The notes: generated by a model not told the origin, from the sequence alone. Shown: positions 39,740-47,701, numbered from the stretch's first letter. The stretch: DNA of 64,000 nt from a virus (IMGVR_UViG_3300034104_005580:1-64000), one strand, 5' to 3'. Made by a program: numbers and translations.

Positions 39740-39768
39740 CCACTATGCGGGCACCGGAAAGCTGGCGC
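39740..39768 (-). promoter_or_regulatory. Leftward promoter of the 17-base-spacer family: GCGCCA-N17-TAGTGG
   Basis: On the - strand GCGCCA (39768-39763), 17 bases, TAGTGG (39745-39740). Together with about 50 bases of leader it is nearly identical to the rightward promoter-leader at 44062-44118. Confidence 0.6.
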
Positions 39769-39778
39769 GGTGGCTTTC
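39757..39778. promoter_or_regulatory. Inverted repeat GAAAGC-N10-GCTTTC (second copy)
   Basis: Same perfect inverted repeat as at 3407-3428, overlapping the -35 box of the leftward promoter. Candidate operator. Confidence 0.45.
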
Positions 39779-39825
39779 GCGCTTTCTCGCAGAATGGCGA
39801 AAGAAAGATCGGCAAGCTGGCACCC

Positions 39826-39854
39826 TTGCCCCCGTGGGAGTGCCGGGGTACCTC
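39826..39854 (+). promoter_or_regulatory. Promoter of the 17-base-spacer family: TTGCCC-N17-TACCTC
   Basis: TTGCCC (39826-39831), 17 bases ending CCGGGG, TACCTC (39849-39854). First rightward promoter of the replication half. Confidence 0.55.
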
Positions 39855-40139
39855 TCGGACACCTCCCCTACCGCTCGGTGCGCTCACTCCCTTTCAGGGC
39901 GGAGGCTGCTACCTACGGGGCCCCGAGCGGCGGGGGAGCACCTTCCTTGTAGCAGAGGAAGATCAAGGAACCACCTGACTTTCGCCCTTCTCCACCACGG
40001 CCCTCCTGCCTTCGCGGCTCGTGGACCGGAGAGTGAGGAGAATGGCAGTTCAGAGGCTGATAGTCCTGGAAGGTGGTGGGAAAGCCCCCGCCACCCGAAG
40101 CCGGAGCTGGGTCTGGAGGATGATCCGGAGGTGCGGAGG

Positions 40140-41543
40140 ATGGCCGTGGCCCTCCGCTCCGAGGTGGTGAACGCCCCGGAGAAGTCCTCCAGGGCGCTCG
40201 CGCACGTCCTCTGGTCGGTGGCCTCGTGGGCCCGCCGGAAGCCGATCCAGGGCGGGGTCCAGGTGCAGGTGACCCGCTCCTATGTGGAGGTGGGGGCCGA
40301 GGTGGCCCGCCGCCCCGCCGAGTGGGCCCTGGCCGCCTTCCGCCGGTGGACCGGAGGGGAAGCCCGAGCAGGGTGGATCACCCTCACCTCGGCCGCCCTG
40401 GCGGCGGCCTGGGAGGCCCTGGAGTGGGTGAAGGGGCGAGGGCTCCTCTCCCCCCCGGCGGTGGCCCCCTCGGTCCTGGAGCCAGCCTTCCCGGTGGTGC
40501 TCCCCGGGAAGGGGAAGGGGAAGACCCGGTGCGGGTGCTCGGCCCACGCCCACGGTGACCGTGACCCCTCCCTCCTCTTCGACCTCCACCGGGGGCTGGC
40601 CACCTGCGCCGTGAGCGGCGAGGTCTTCGCCCTCGTGGAGGGGGTGGAGGGCTTCGTGGCCCACCGTATCCACCGGGGAGTGGCTTCGGAGGAACCAGCT
40701 TTCTCCCTGACGATCCACAAGGATACCCCCCCGGTAGGGCCAGACCTGGATCACGAGGGAGAAGGGGGGAGTGGAGGGGGAGAGGTGGTGGGTGGAGAGC
40801 CCCATGGTGGAGAAGGTAGGTCCGAGGCCGAGTATCGGCAATCCGAGGCGGCTGGAAGGCCCGGACCCGATCCCCGGTGCGAGGGTACGGCCACGGGGAG
40901 GCTCTGGTCTTCGGGGCTCTCCCTCTCCCTCTCCAGGGCCACCTCCCGGGAAGGGTGGGCCGCGTGGCAGGAGAAGAGGTGGGGAGGGGCTTCTGGGGAG
41001 GGGCTCGCGTGGGAGGAGATGGCCCACCGGGAGAGGCCCACCGGGGTCCCTCGTGGGTGGATGCCGGAGCGGTTCGTGGGGGTGGGATGGTGGCGGCCCA
41101 CCTCGATCTTCTGGATGGAGGGAGCTTCGGGGAGGAGGTGGCCGATCCTGGACCTGGAGGAGATGGGGACCGGCCACGTCCTCCTGGACATCGACGGGTG
41201 CGACCTCCTCACCTACGAGGCTCCCGGCGGGATGGTGGCCGCGATCCGGAAGGAGCTGGAGCACCGGGGCATCTTCGGGGAGGTCTCGTGGGTCCTCCGC
41301 ACCTCCCGGCGAGGGCTCCAGATCATGGTGAAGCTCCGGCGGTTCCGGTGGGACGTGGCGGGCTTCTACCGCTCCCCGGCGGTGCGCGCGGTCCTCCAGG
41401 AGGCCGGGGAGAGGATCGCCCGCCTCGTGGGGGGGAAGGTGGACCCCTCCTCGTGGGCCCCGAAGAGGATGGCCAGGGCCCCAGGGTGGAGGGTGAAGGC
41501 CGATCCCGAAGCCGCCCACCTCTGGTACCTCCGGGAAGGATGA
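40140..41543 (+). CDS. Putative AEP-type primase with CHC2-like zinc motif
   Basis: 467 residues from ATG 40140 (CCGGAGGTGCGG before it). The frame is open further left, and a CTG at 39975 with an AAGGAACCACC site is a less likely start. Residues about 130-165 (CGCSAHAHGDRDPSLLFDLHRGLATCAVSGEVFAL) resemble the primase zinc finger CPFHxDxxPSL...CFxCxxxGD, with altered Cys spacing. The C-terminal domain (about 300-467) fits archaeo-eukaryotic primases: HVLLDIDG (about 345-352, metal-binding acids), RTSRRGLQIMVKL (about 389) and DPSSWAPKRMARAPGWRVK (about 435). It would lay primers, perhaps with polymerase activity. It coexists with a T7-type primase at 55972. Confidence 0.6.
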   Translation: MAVALRSEVVNAPEKSSRALAHVLWSVASWARRKPIQGGVQVQVTRSYVEVGAEVARRPAEWALAAFRRWTGGEARAGWITLTSAALAAAWEALEWVKGRGLLSPPAVAPSVLEPAFPVVLPGKGKGKTRCGCSAHAHGDRDPSLLFDLHRGLATCAVSGEVFALVEGVEGFVAHRIHRGVASEEPAFSLTIHKDTPPVGPDLDHEGEGGSGGGEVVGGEPHGGEGRSEAEYRQSEAAGRPGPDPRCEGTATGRLWSSGLSLSLSRATSREGWAAWQEKRWGGASGEGLAWEEMAHRERPTGVPRGWMPERFVGVGWWRPTSIFWMEGASGRRWPILDLEEMGTGHVLLDIDGCDLLTYEAPGGMVAAIRKELEHRGIFGEVSWVLRTSRRGLQIMVKLRRFRWDVAGFYRSPAVRAVLQEAGERIARLVGGKVDPSSWAPKRMARAPGWRVKADPEAAHLWYLREG

Positions 41544-41566
41544 TCGAAGAAAGTGGGCACCCCGCC

Positions 41567-41595
41567 TTGCCGCCTTTCCTGCGCGGGGGTAGAAA
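41567..41595 (+). promoter_or_regulatory. Promoter of the 17-base-spacer family: TTGCCG-N17-TAGAAA
   Basis: TTGCCG (41567-41572), 17 bases ending GGGGG, TAGAAA (41590-41595). Leader contains the small stem GAGAT-GGT-ATCTC before the ribosome site. Confidence 0.62.
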
Positions 41596-41664
41596 GGAAG
41601 GGAGCCGAGAGAGATGGTATCTCCGAGGCCAACACCCCCCCCACGAGCAAGGAAGGACCCGACC

Positions 41665-43362
41665 ATGAACACCCCCACCCCCGCCTCCCCCGTCACCTCC
41701 GCCGCCCTGAACAAGGCCGCCTCCGACGCCGCCTCTGGCCTCGGAGCCATCGTCTTCTGGGAGATGAGCGACACGAAGATCACCCCCGATGACCTCCGGG
41801 CCATCCTGGCCCGCGAAGGCATCCAGATCGACGTGCCCGACATCGACCCGGAGAGCGCCGTGCGCCGTGCCGCCCGGACGTGGGCCATGGGCCGCGCCGG
41901 TACCGCCGACAAGTATCGGGGCGACGTGGTGAACACCGGGACGGCGACCGAAGTGAAGGTCTGCATCCTCCACCGGGAAGAGACCCAGGTGGGGAAGAAG
42001 AAGGAGGCCCGGTGGGAGACCGTGGAGTCCGTCACCTTCGACCTCGCCACCCGCACCTGGAACGCCACCGCCTGGAGCAACGAGGTCCGGTCCTTCGTGG
42101 AGATGGCGGACGGCTTCGTGAAGTTCCACGATCACAACTTCATCCGTCCGAGCGTGGTCCAGCGCCGCCTCGCGGATATGCGCGCTTTCAGCTTGAAGGC
42201 TTCCTCCGGGCTCTGGTACGTGACCCAGGACAAGCTGGCCGACCTCGCCTCCCTCCAGCGGGTGGTGGGCTCCATCGGTGGCTCCCAGATGTTCGTGATC
42301 CACGTCGGCTCCACCGACTCCTCCCGCGAGTCCATCCAGAGCGCCGCCCGCGCTTCCCTCTCCGAGAGCCTCCAGGAGCTGGAGACGAAGCTGGAGAGCT
42401 GGATCGACTCCACCCGGAAGATCAGGACCGACGCCATCGACACCACGATGGCGGAGTTCCAGGAGCTGATCGACCGGGCCGACCTCTACCAGGGGGCCCT
42501 CCAGGTCCGGATGGAAGACCTGGAGGCCCGGATCACCACCGCCCGCGACCGCGCCCGCTCGATCATCGACGGGAACCTGACCTCCCACTCCGACCCGGCG
42601 ACGAAGCCCCTCGGCAAGCGCGCCCTCCAGGTGCTGGAAGCCGTGGAGACCGCCTTCCCCGGGGAGAGCACCTTCACGGTGAAGGCCCTGGAGGACGTGG
42701 TGGGAGCGAGCCCTGGGGCCCTCCAGACCCACCTCCGGGACCTGACCCGGATGGGCAAGGTCCACCGGACGGGCCGGGACGAGAGCGGGGCCATCCTCTT
42801 CGGCCTCGGCCCCTCCGAGGACCCCGAAGGCGAGGCCGCCGGGATGGACGACGTGGTGATCTCCGATGCTCCGAAGGGGCAGGTGGAGGAGGTGGTGAAC
42901 CTGCTCCCGGAGAAGGTGAAGGCCCAGGTGGAAGCCGCCCCGGTGGAGCCGGTGGTGGAGGCCCCCGCCGAGGTGGAGGCCCCCGCCGAGGTGGAGGCCC
43001 CCGCCGAGGTGGAGGCCGCCCCGGTGGTGGAAGCCGCCCCGGTGGAGCCGGTGGTGGAGGCCCCCGCCGAGGTGGAGGCCCCCGCCGAGGTGGAGGCCCC
43101 CGCCGAGGTGGAGGCCGCCCCGGTGGTGGAAGCCGCCCCGGTGGAGCCGGTGGTGGAAGCCGCCCCGGAGGCCGAGGTGGTCGAGTCCTCCACGGTCACC
43201 TTCCCCGATGACGAGGTGCTCGGCGGGATGACCCGCGATGACCTCCGGGCCCTCGCCTCTCGCCTCGCCTCCGGCGGCGTGGTCATCCCCCGGGCGTCGA
43301 AGCTCGGTCGCCATGACCTCGCCCAGGCCATCGCCCAGGCGCGGGACGGGATGGCGGCCTGA
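41665..43362 (+). CDS. Unknown protein (DUF6744-like) linked to MoxR/VWA pair
   Basis: 565 residues from ATG 41665 with GAGCAAGGAAGGACCCGACC before it. Residues 20-330 form a folded domain (IVFWEMSDTKITPDDLRAIL, DKYRGDVVNTGTATEVKVCILHREETQ, FHDHNFIRPSVVQRRLADMRAFSL, MFVIHVGSTDSSRESI) that I associate, from memory only, with DUF6744. A winged-helix-like segment follows (LEAVETAFPGESTFTVKALEDVVGASPGALQTHLRDLTRMGKVHRTG, about 325-375). An Ala/Pro/Val/Glu repeat of 33 residues, twice perfect, spans about 423-498. The end (DDEVLGGMTRDDLRALASRLASGG) is SAP-like and may bind DNA. It precedes the MoxR-like and VWA genes, each with its own promoter. Confidence 0.6.
   Translation: MNTPTPASPVTSAALNKAASDAASGLGAIVFWEMSDTKITPDDLRAILAREGIQIDVPDIDPESAVRRAARTWAMGRAGTADKYRGDVVNTGTATEVKVCILHREETQVGKKKEARWETVESVTFDLATRTWNATAWSNEVRSFVEMADGFVKFHDHNFIRPSVVQRRLADMRAFSLKASSGLWYVTQDKLADLASLQRVVGSIGGSQMFVIHVGSTDSSRESIQSAARASLSESLQELETKLESWIDSTRKIRTDAIDTTMAEFQELIDRADLYQGALQVRMEDLEARITTARDRARSIIDGNLTSHSDPATKPLGKRALQVLEAVETAFPGESTFTVKALEDVVGASPGALQTHLRDLTRMGKVHRTGRDESGAILFGLGPSEDPEGEAAGMDDVVISDAPKGQVEEVVNLLPEKVKAQVEAAPVEPVVEAPAEVEAPAEVEAPAEVEAAPVVEAAPVEPVVEAPAEVEAPAEVEAPAEVEAAPVVEAAPVEPVVEAAPEAEVVESSTVTFPDDEVLGGMTRDDLRALASRLASGGVVIPRASKLGRHDLAQAIAQARDGMAA
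42931..43158 (+). repeat. Perfect 99-bp tandem repeat, 2.3 copies
   Basis: Copies at 42931-43029 and 43030-43128 appear identical, with a 30-base partial third copy of which the last base differs. Each holds three 18-base subunits. It codes a Pro/Ala/Val/Glu linker; identity at silent positions indicates recent expansion. Confidence 0.9.
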
Positions 43363-43396
43363 TCGGGGTCCTCTCGATCTTCGCCTTCCAGGGGTA

Positions 43397-43440
43397 GAAG
43401 AAGGGGGTGGGGGCTTCGGCCTCCACCCCCTTCTTCGTGG
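43397..43440 (+). terminator. Strong terminator with UUCG tetraloop
   Basis: Eighteen-pair stem (43397-43414 with 43419-43436) closed by TTCG, with TTCTTC on the 3' side of the stem. It begins just 34 bases after the previous stop and runs to within 11 bases of the next start, so it also covers the leader of that gene. Confidence 0.8.
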
Positions 43441-43447
43441 AGCCCCG

Positions 43448-44020
43448 ATGTCCCGCCCCGATCCCCTCTCCGCCAGCGTGATCGCCGTCCTTCGACGTGC
43501 CGCCGAGATGTATGAAGCCGACCCCAGGAGTGGCCTCCAGGGCCAGCCCTTCATCTTCACCCTGGAGGGGGAGAGCGGGGAGAAGGTGGTCCCCCACCCG
43601 GTGGTGGTGCAGGTGGACCCCTCCGCCCTGATCATGGCCTCCAGCTACGGCCCGAAGGCCCTGGAGGCCCTCGCCCTGGACTCGGTGCGCGGGATGGCCA
43701 GGGGGGTCCCCCTGGGGCAGCTCGCGGCCGTGGGGTACCTCTTCCCCGCCACCGGGGACTTCCCCCAGAGCGAGGCCGACGCCTCCACGGCGGCGTGGCT
43801 CCGGAGCCAGAAGGCTCCCACCACCCCGTGGGAGCAGGAGGGGGTAGTCATGGTGCTCGACCTCCCGGATGGACGGATCACCTACGGAGCCCTGCGGACG
43901 AAGGGGGAGATGGCCGATCCCCTCTCGGAGCCGAAGCCCATGGTGATCTTCGCCTCCCACGTCCCGCGCCTCTACCCGGGCGATCCCGGGGACTTTACCC
44001 CTCCCGGGGGATTCTGTTGA
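43448..44020 (+). CDS. Unknown protein, 190 aa
   Basis: ATG 43448 directly after the terminator stem (GTGGAGCCCCG before it). Soluble alpha/beta protein: SASVIAVLRRAAEMYEADP, PHPVVVQVDPSALIMASSYGPKALEALALD, VVMVLDLPDGRITYGALRTKG. Ends in a single Cys. No motif. Because a terminator separates it from the gene before, its expression may depend on readthrough, an attenuation-like effect, or an unseen promoter. Confidence 0.62.
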   Translation: MSRPDPLSASVIAVLRRAAEMYEADPRSGLQGQPFIFTLEGESGEKVVPHPVVVQVDPSALIMASSYGPKALEALALDSVRGMARGVPLGQLAAVGYLFPATGDFPQSEADASTAAWLRSQKAPTTPWEQEGVVMVLDLPDGRITYGALRTKGEMADPLSEPKPMVIFASHVPRLYPGDPGDFTPPGGFC

Positions 44021-44038
44021 TATTCGGCGCGAGTGGCC

Positions 44039-44067
44039 TTGCAGGCTTTCCCGGTGGGGGGTAAGTG
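44039..44067 (+). promoter_or_regulatory. Promoter of the 17-base-spacer family: TTGCAG-N17-TAAGTG
   Basis: TTGCAG (44039-44044), 17 bases ending GGGGGG, TAAGTG (44062-44067). The leader that follows can form GGGGTG...CACCCC and is shared with the leftward promoter at 39740. Confidence 0.62.
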
Positions 44068-44118
44068 GATGGGGTGCGGGAGAGAAACCACCCCGCCACC
44101 ACGAGCAAGGAGCCTCCC

Positions 44119-45246
44119 ATGACCGCCCCCGTCCTCTCCCCCGCCCAGGCCGAAGCCGTCCGCAAGATCACCGCCCTCCGCCGCGAGCTGGAGGCCGCCG
44201 TCCACGAGAGGAAGGACGAGGTGGACGCCATGCTCACGGCCCTCCTGGCCCGCCAGCACCTCCTCCTCCTGGGGCCCCCGGGGACCGGCAAGTCCATGCT
44301 CGGCTTCCTCCTGGCGAAGGCGATCCAGGGGACCACCTTCACCCGACTGATGACGAAGCACTCCGTCCCGGAGGAGCTGTTCGGTCCCTACTCCCTCGCC
44401 GGTCTGGAAGCCGACCGCTACGAGCGGAAGACCAAGGGGTACCTGCCCGAGGCGCAGATCGCCATCCTGGACGAGGTCTTCAAGGCCAACTCCGCGATCT
44501 TGAACGCCCTCCTGACCCTCCTGAACGAGCGCGCCTTCGACAACGGCACGGTGCGGACCACCTGCCCCCTGGAGTTCTGCCTGGGGATGTCGAACGAGAC
44601 CCCGAAGGACGACGGCCTGGAGGCTCTCTATGACCGGTTCACCCTTCGGCGGTGGGTCTCCTACATCGCGGACGCCGATCACTTCAAGGCCATGCTGATC
44701 GGGGGGGAACCGGTGGTCACCACCTTCCTCACCGCCGGGGACCTGGAGGCCCTTCGTGGGATGGTGGCCACGGTCACCGTCCCGGCGGAAGTCCTGGAGG
44801 CCATCGTGGCCATCCGGTCGGAGCTTGCCCAGAAGGGGATCAAGCCCTCGGATCGCCGCTACCGCTCCCTGGTCGGGCTCGTGAAGGCCCAGGCCGTCCT
44901 CCGGGGGGTCACCGAGGCGACCACGGAAGACCTCTTCATCGCCAAGGACTGCCTCTGGGATCGCCCGGAGGACGCCCAGGAGGTGGCCCAGGTCGTCATG
45001 GCCAAGGCGAGCCCCGAGCTGAACGAAGCCACCCGCCTCCGGGACGCGGCCATCGAAGCCTTCGGGAAGCTCGACATGAGCAAGATCGAGGCGGGCCCGG
45101 CGATCAAGGTCCGGAAGGAGCTGGAGGCGATCATCGTCCAGCTTCGGGGGCTCCGGGCCACCCCGAAGATCGTGGCGGTCACGGAGGAGGTGGTGGCGAT
45201 GGGCGCGGCGATCAAGCGGTCGGTGTCGAAGGCGATGGGGCTCTGA
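44119..45246 (+). CDS. MoxR/RavA-like AAA+ ATPase
   Basis: 375 residues, ATG with GAGCAAGGAGCCTCCC. Walker A GPPGTGKS (about 52-59), Walker B IAILDEVFKA (about 114-123), sensor I around LLNERAF...TCPLEFCLGMSNE and an arginine-bearing ALYDRFTLRRW follow the MoxR pattern exactly. C-terminal helical part resembles RavA. MoxR ATPases act with a VWA protein as metal-linked chaperones; the next gene is such a protein. In a phage this pair might remodel a host complex or help virion or replisome assembly; the target is unknown. Confidence 0.85.
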   Translation: MTAPVLSPAQAEAVRKITALRRELEAAVHERKDEVDAMLTALLARQHLLLLGPPGTGKSMLGFLLAKAIQGTTFTRLMTKHSVPEELFGPYSLAGLEADRYERKTKGYLPEAQIAILDEVFKANSAILNALLTLLNERAFDNGTVRTTCPLEFCLGMSNETPKDDGLEALYDRFTLRRWVSYIADADHFKAMLIGGEPVVTTFLTAGDLEALRGMVATVTVPAEVLEAIVAIRSELAQKGIKPSDRRYRSLVGLVKAQAVLRGVTEATTEDLFIAKDCLWDRPEDAQEVAQVVMAKASPELNEATRLRDAAIEAFGKLDMSKIEAGPAIKVRKELEAIIVQLRGLRATPKIVAVTEEVVAMGAAIKRSVSKAMGL

Positions 45247-45288
45247 TCACCTCGGCGGGCAGCTCCGCGATTATCTCGCGGAGCGGCC

Positions 45289-45317
45289 TTGCCGCCTAAC
45301 CCACCACCGGGTAATAT
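45289..45317 (+). promoter_or_regulatory. Promoter of the 17-base-spacer family: TTGCCG-N17-TAATAT
   Basis: TTGCCG (45289-45294), 17 bases ending ACCGGG, TAATAT (45312-45317). The best match of the set to a sigma-70 -10 box. Confidence 0.68.
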
Positions 45318-45342
45318 CTCCGGGTGAGCAAGGAGCCCCACG

Positions 45343-46776
45343 ATGTCCACGAAGCCCTCCACGAAGCGCCAGATCGACCCCCTCGTCTACTCCACCTCCC
45401 GGTGGCAGGAGATGCTCTTCCAGAAGCGGCAGAGCGGGAACCTCCAGTCCGTCCTGGGGAGCACCGCCCAGGCCCTGCGCCTCACCGGGCAGGATGCCCA
45501 GAAGGCCACGAGCCTCGGCCTGGAGGTCTTCTCCCGGCTCTACGATGACCCGGAGAAGCTGGAGACCCCGGATGCCTCTGCCCCGTGGGCCGAGACCGTC
45601 CACTCCCTCCTGGGGGAGATGCCGGAGTTCCAGCACCTCTCCTCCCTGACGGGCTCCGATCCCGATATGGCCGCCCTGGCCACCGCCGACCTCCTTCGTG
45701 CCCTGGAGCCGAAGCTGCCCGAGCTGGTGAAGGAGGACCCGAAGGCCGAACCCCCTCCCACGGTGGATGCCTTCGGCCGTCCTACCTTCCAGCTCTCCGC
45801 CTCGGATAAGGTGCGGGCGGTCCTCCGGGGAGCCTGCCGGGATGCCTCCCAGGCCGTCCAGGATGCGAAGACCCTCCTGAACGGGATCGCCCCCGGGCTC
45901 GGAGAGGCCCCCGCCACCCACGAGCAGGAGGACCCTCGCCGGGCGATCCTCGCCCAGGCCCTGACCTCCTCCGCCCACCTCCGGAAGATCGTGGAGCTTG
46001 CCGGGCGGCTGGAGCGGATCGCCCAGAAGGCGAAGAAGCGCCGGTGCCGCGACTCCTACGAGGAGGTGGTGGACATCGAGCGTGGTGGGGACCTCGGTCG
46101 CATCCTCCCCTCCGAGCTTGCCGGGCTCCGCTCCGTGCGGGCCATCCGGCTCCTCACCCTCCAGAAGGTGGCCGACCGGACGGCCCTCCAGTATCGCCTG
46201 GAGGGGCACGAGCCGATGGGTCGCGGGGAGATGGTGGTGGCTCTGGACGAGTCCGGGTCGATGTCCTGCGAGCAGAACGGGATCATCCCGAACACCTGGA
46301 CCCGGGCCATCGGGCTCGCCTGCCTTCGGGTGGCCCTGGAGGATCGCCGCCCGGTCACCGTCCTCGGCTTCAACGGGGGGATCACCTCGATCCACCGGAT
46401 GGAAGCGGACGGCTCCTGCTACCGGGTGGTGGGTGGCCAGAAGGTGCCGATGGCGGGCGGCTTCCCCGCCCTCGCCCTGGAGGTGATCAGCCGTGGATGC
46501 GGGGGCGGCACTTCCTTCGACGCGCCGATCCGGTTCGCCGTGGCGGCGGTGCGGGGCTCCACCCGCCCGGACCTCCTCTTCGTCACCGACGGGATGGCCC
46601 ACGTCTCCCAGGATGTCCTGGAGGAGCTGGCCGATGCGAAGAAGACCCGGGAGCTTCGGGTCTACGGGGTGGCGATGGGGCACGGCTCGATCACCGGGGC
46701 GCTCGCCTCGGTCTGCGATCACGCCATCGACTTCCGCCCGGAAGTGGAACGGCTCGCCAAGATCATCCCCGGATGA
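45343..46776 (+). CDS. VWA-domain protein (ViaA/CoxE-like) partner of the MoxR ATPase
   Basis: 477 residues, ATG with GAGCAAGGAGCCCCACG. A long helical N-terminal region (1-290) ends in RDSYEEVVDIERGGDLGRILPSELAGL, as in ViaA. The VWA domain has an intact metal site: DESGSM (about 302-307), GGGTSFDAP (about 387-395) and FVTDGMA (about 412-418). The MIDAS motif would bind Mg and a partner acid. With the preceding ATPase it forms a RavA-ViaA type pair, rarely described for phages. It overlaps the next gene by 4 bases (ATGA). Confidence 0.83.
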   Translation: MSTKPSTKRQIDPLVYSTSRWQEMLFQKRQSGNLQSVLGSTAQALRLTGQDAQKATSLGLEVFSRLYDDPEKLETPDASAPWAETVHSLLGEMPEFQHLSSLTGSDPDMAALATADLLRALEPKLPELVKEDPKAEPPPTVDAFGRPTFQLSASDKVRAVLRGACRDASQAVQDAKTLLNGIAPGLGEAPATHEQEDPRRAILAQALTSSAHLRKIVELAGRLERIAQKAKKRRCRDSYEEVVDIERGGDLGRILPSELAGLRSVRAIRLLTLQKVADRTALQYRLEGHEPMGRGEMVVALDESGSMSCEQNGIIPNTWTRAIGLACLRVALEDRRPVTVLGFNGGITSIHRMEADGSCYRVVGGQKVPMAGGFPALALEVISRGCGGGTSFDAPIRFAVAAVRGSTRPDLLFVTDGMAHVSQDVLEELADAKKTRELRVYGVAMGHGSITGALASVCDHAIDFRPEVERLAKIIPG

Positions 46777-47270
46777 TCGGGCCCCTGGGGGAGGCCCGCC
46801 GTGGCTACCTGGAGGAGGCCGAGCGCCTCCCCCAGGTAGCCACGGTGGCGGTGGAAGAGTGGCTCCGGGCTCGCGGGCCGGGAGGGGGTGGTGCTCGCCC
46901 TCCCACCGGCGGAGAGGGGCGGAGCCCTTCGGGTGGAGTGGTCGCCGTGAGGCTGGACCCCGCGCGAGAAGCCTACCTCCAGGCCGTGGTGGACGGCCCC
47001 TTCGTGGTGGTGGAGGGGGTGAAGGAGTGGGCGGAGAAGATCGCCTCCAGGGGCTTCTCCGCGCGCCCTCTCCTGGTCCTGGGAGTGGACCCCCAGCGGG
47101 TGGGCTTCATGGGGCCGAGGGTGGTGGATGCCGTGATCGGGGCCGCCCAGAGCGCCGGCCTCTTCCAGCTCTACCTGGAGAAGAAAGAGGGGAAGCCGAC
47201 TCCGGCCTTCGTGGTGGTGGCCCCCCCAGAGGAGCCCGGGATGGACTTCCGGGTGAGGATCGTCCGATGA
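46773..47270 (+). CDS. Unknown protein, 165 aa
   Basis: ATG overlaps the VWA gene stop. An N-terminal helix (ARRGYLEEAERLPQVATVAVEEWLRARG), a Gly-rich link (about 34-55), and an alpha/beta domain: LQAVVDGPFVVVEGVKEWAEKIASRGFSARPLLVLGVDP, VVDAVIGAAQSAGLFQLYLEKKEG, AFVVVAPPEEPG. Fold reminiscent of small NTP- or nucleic acid-handling proteins but no motif. Coupled to the VWA gene and the next gene. Confidence 0.62.
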   Translation: MIGPLGEARRGYLEEAERLPQVATVAVEEWLRARGPGGGGARPPTGGEGRSPSGGVVAVRLDPAREAYLQAVVDGPFVVVEGVKEWAEKIASRGFSARPLLVLGVDPQRVGFMGPRVVDAVIGAAQSAGLFQLYLEKKEGKPTPAFVVVAPPEEPGMDFRVRIVR

Positions 47271-47638
47271 ACGAGACCCTGATCCACGCCCTCCTCCTGG
47301 AGGTGAAGCCCCTGGCCGTGCTCTCCTCGTGGGAGCCGGTGGGAGCCCGCCTGGAAGCCCTCTCCGGTGCCATCCGGGGGCAGGGCTCGGTGAGCGACCG
47401 GGACACCACCCTCCTCCGCTCGTGGGCTCGCCGGTGGGCCCTCCTCCCCCCGGCGGTGCGGGACTTCTACGCCCGCCACGTCCAGGCCGAGGACTCGGAG
47501 ACCGCCCGGGTGGTCCTCTGGCGCATCCTGGAGGGCCGACGGTCGGAGGACTGGATGGTGAGGAAGCTGGAGCGCCTCTGGGAGCAGGACTCCGGGGTGC
47601 AGCCTATCGGCGTGGACCTCGCCCCCCTTCTCCGGTGA
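47267..47638 (+). CDS. Unknown helical protein, 123 aa
   Basis: ATG overlaps the previous stop (ATGA). All-alpha with many Trp and Arg: LIHALLLEVKPLAVLSSWEPVGARLEALSGAI, TTLLRSWARRWALLPPAVRDFYARHV, SEDWMVRKLERLWEQDSG. It is the last gene of the MoxR unit. No family recognised. Confidence 0.6.
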   Translation: MNETLIHALLLEVKPLAVLSSWEPVGARLEALSGAIRGQGSVSDRDTTLLRSWARRWALLPPAVRDFYARHVQAEDSETARVVLWRILEGRRSEDWMVRKLERLWEQDSGVQPIGVDLAPLLR

Positions 47639-47672
47639 TCCTCCTCGCCGAGCACTTTCCGCCGATACCGGC

Positions 47673-47701
47673 TTGCCATCTATCCCACCACCGGGTAAAT
47701 C
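47673..47701 (+). promoter_or_regulatory. Promoter of the 17-base-spacer family: TTGCCA-N17-TAAATC
   Basis: TTGCCA (47673-47678), 17 bases ending ACCGGG, TAAATC (47696-47701). Precedes the sigma-like gene. Confidence 0.65.

Larger units (their letters stand above)
39694..40139. other. Divergent intergenic region between late and replication halves
   Basis: About 446 bases without a convincing gene. Holds a leftward promoter (39740-39768) with inverted repeat (39757-39778), a rightward promoter (39826-39854), a TTTCGC...GCGAAAG imperfect stem near 39776-39806, and a possible ribosome site AAGGAACCACC at 39965-39975 followed by CTG. It is the only place where the two transcription directions meet, hence a good place for a genetic switch or replication origin. 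No tandem iterons are seen. Confidence 0.5.

Noticed and set aside
39643-39978. 111-residue + strand frame in the divergent region
   Set aside because: Low-complexity Gly/Arg/Pro translation, overlaps the leftward promoter and gene, and has no ribosome site.
42931-43158. Possible CRISPR array or iteron set
   Set aside because: It is a direct repeat without spacers, in frame inside a gene, coding a low-complexity linker.
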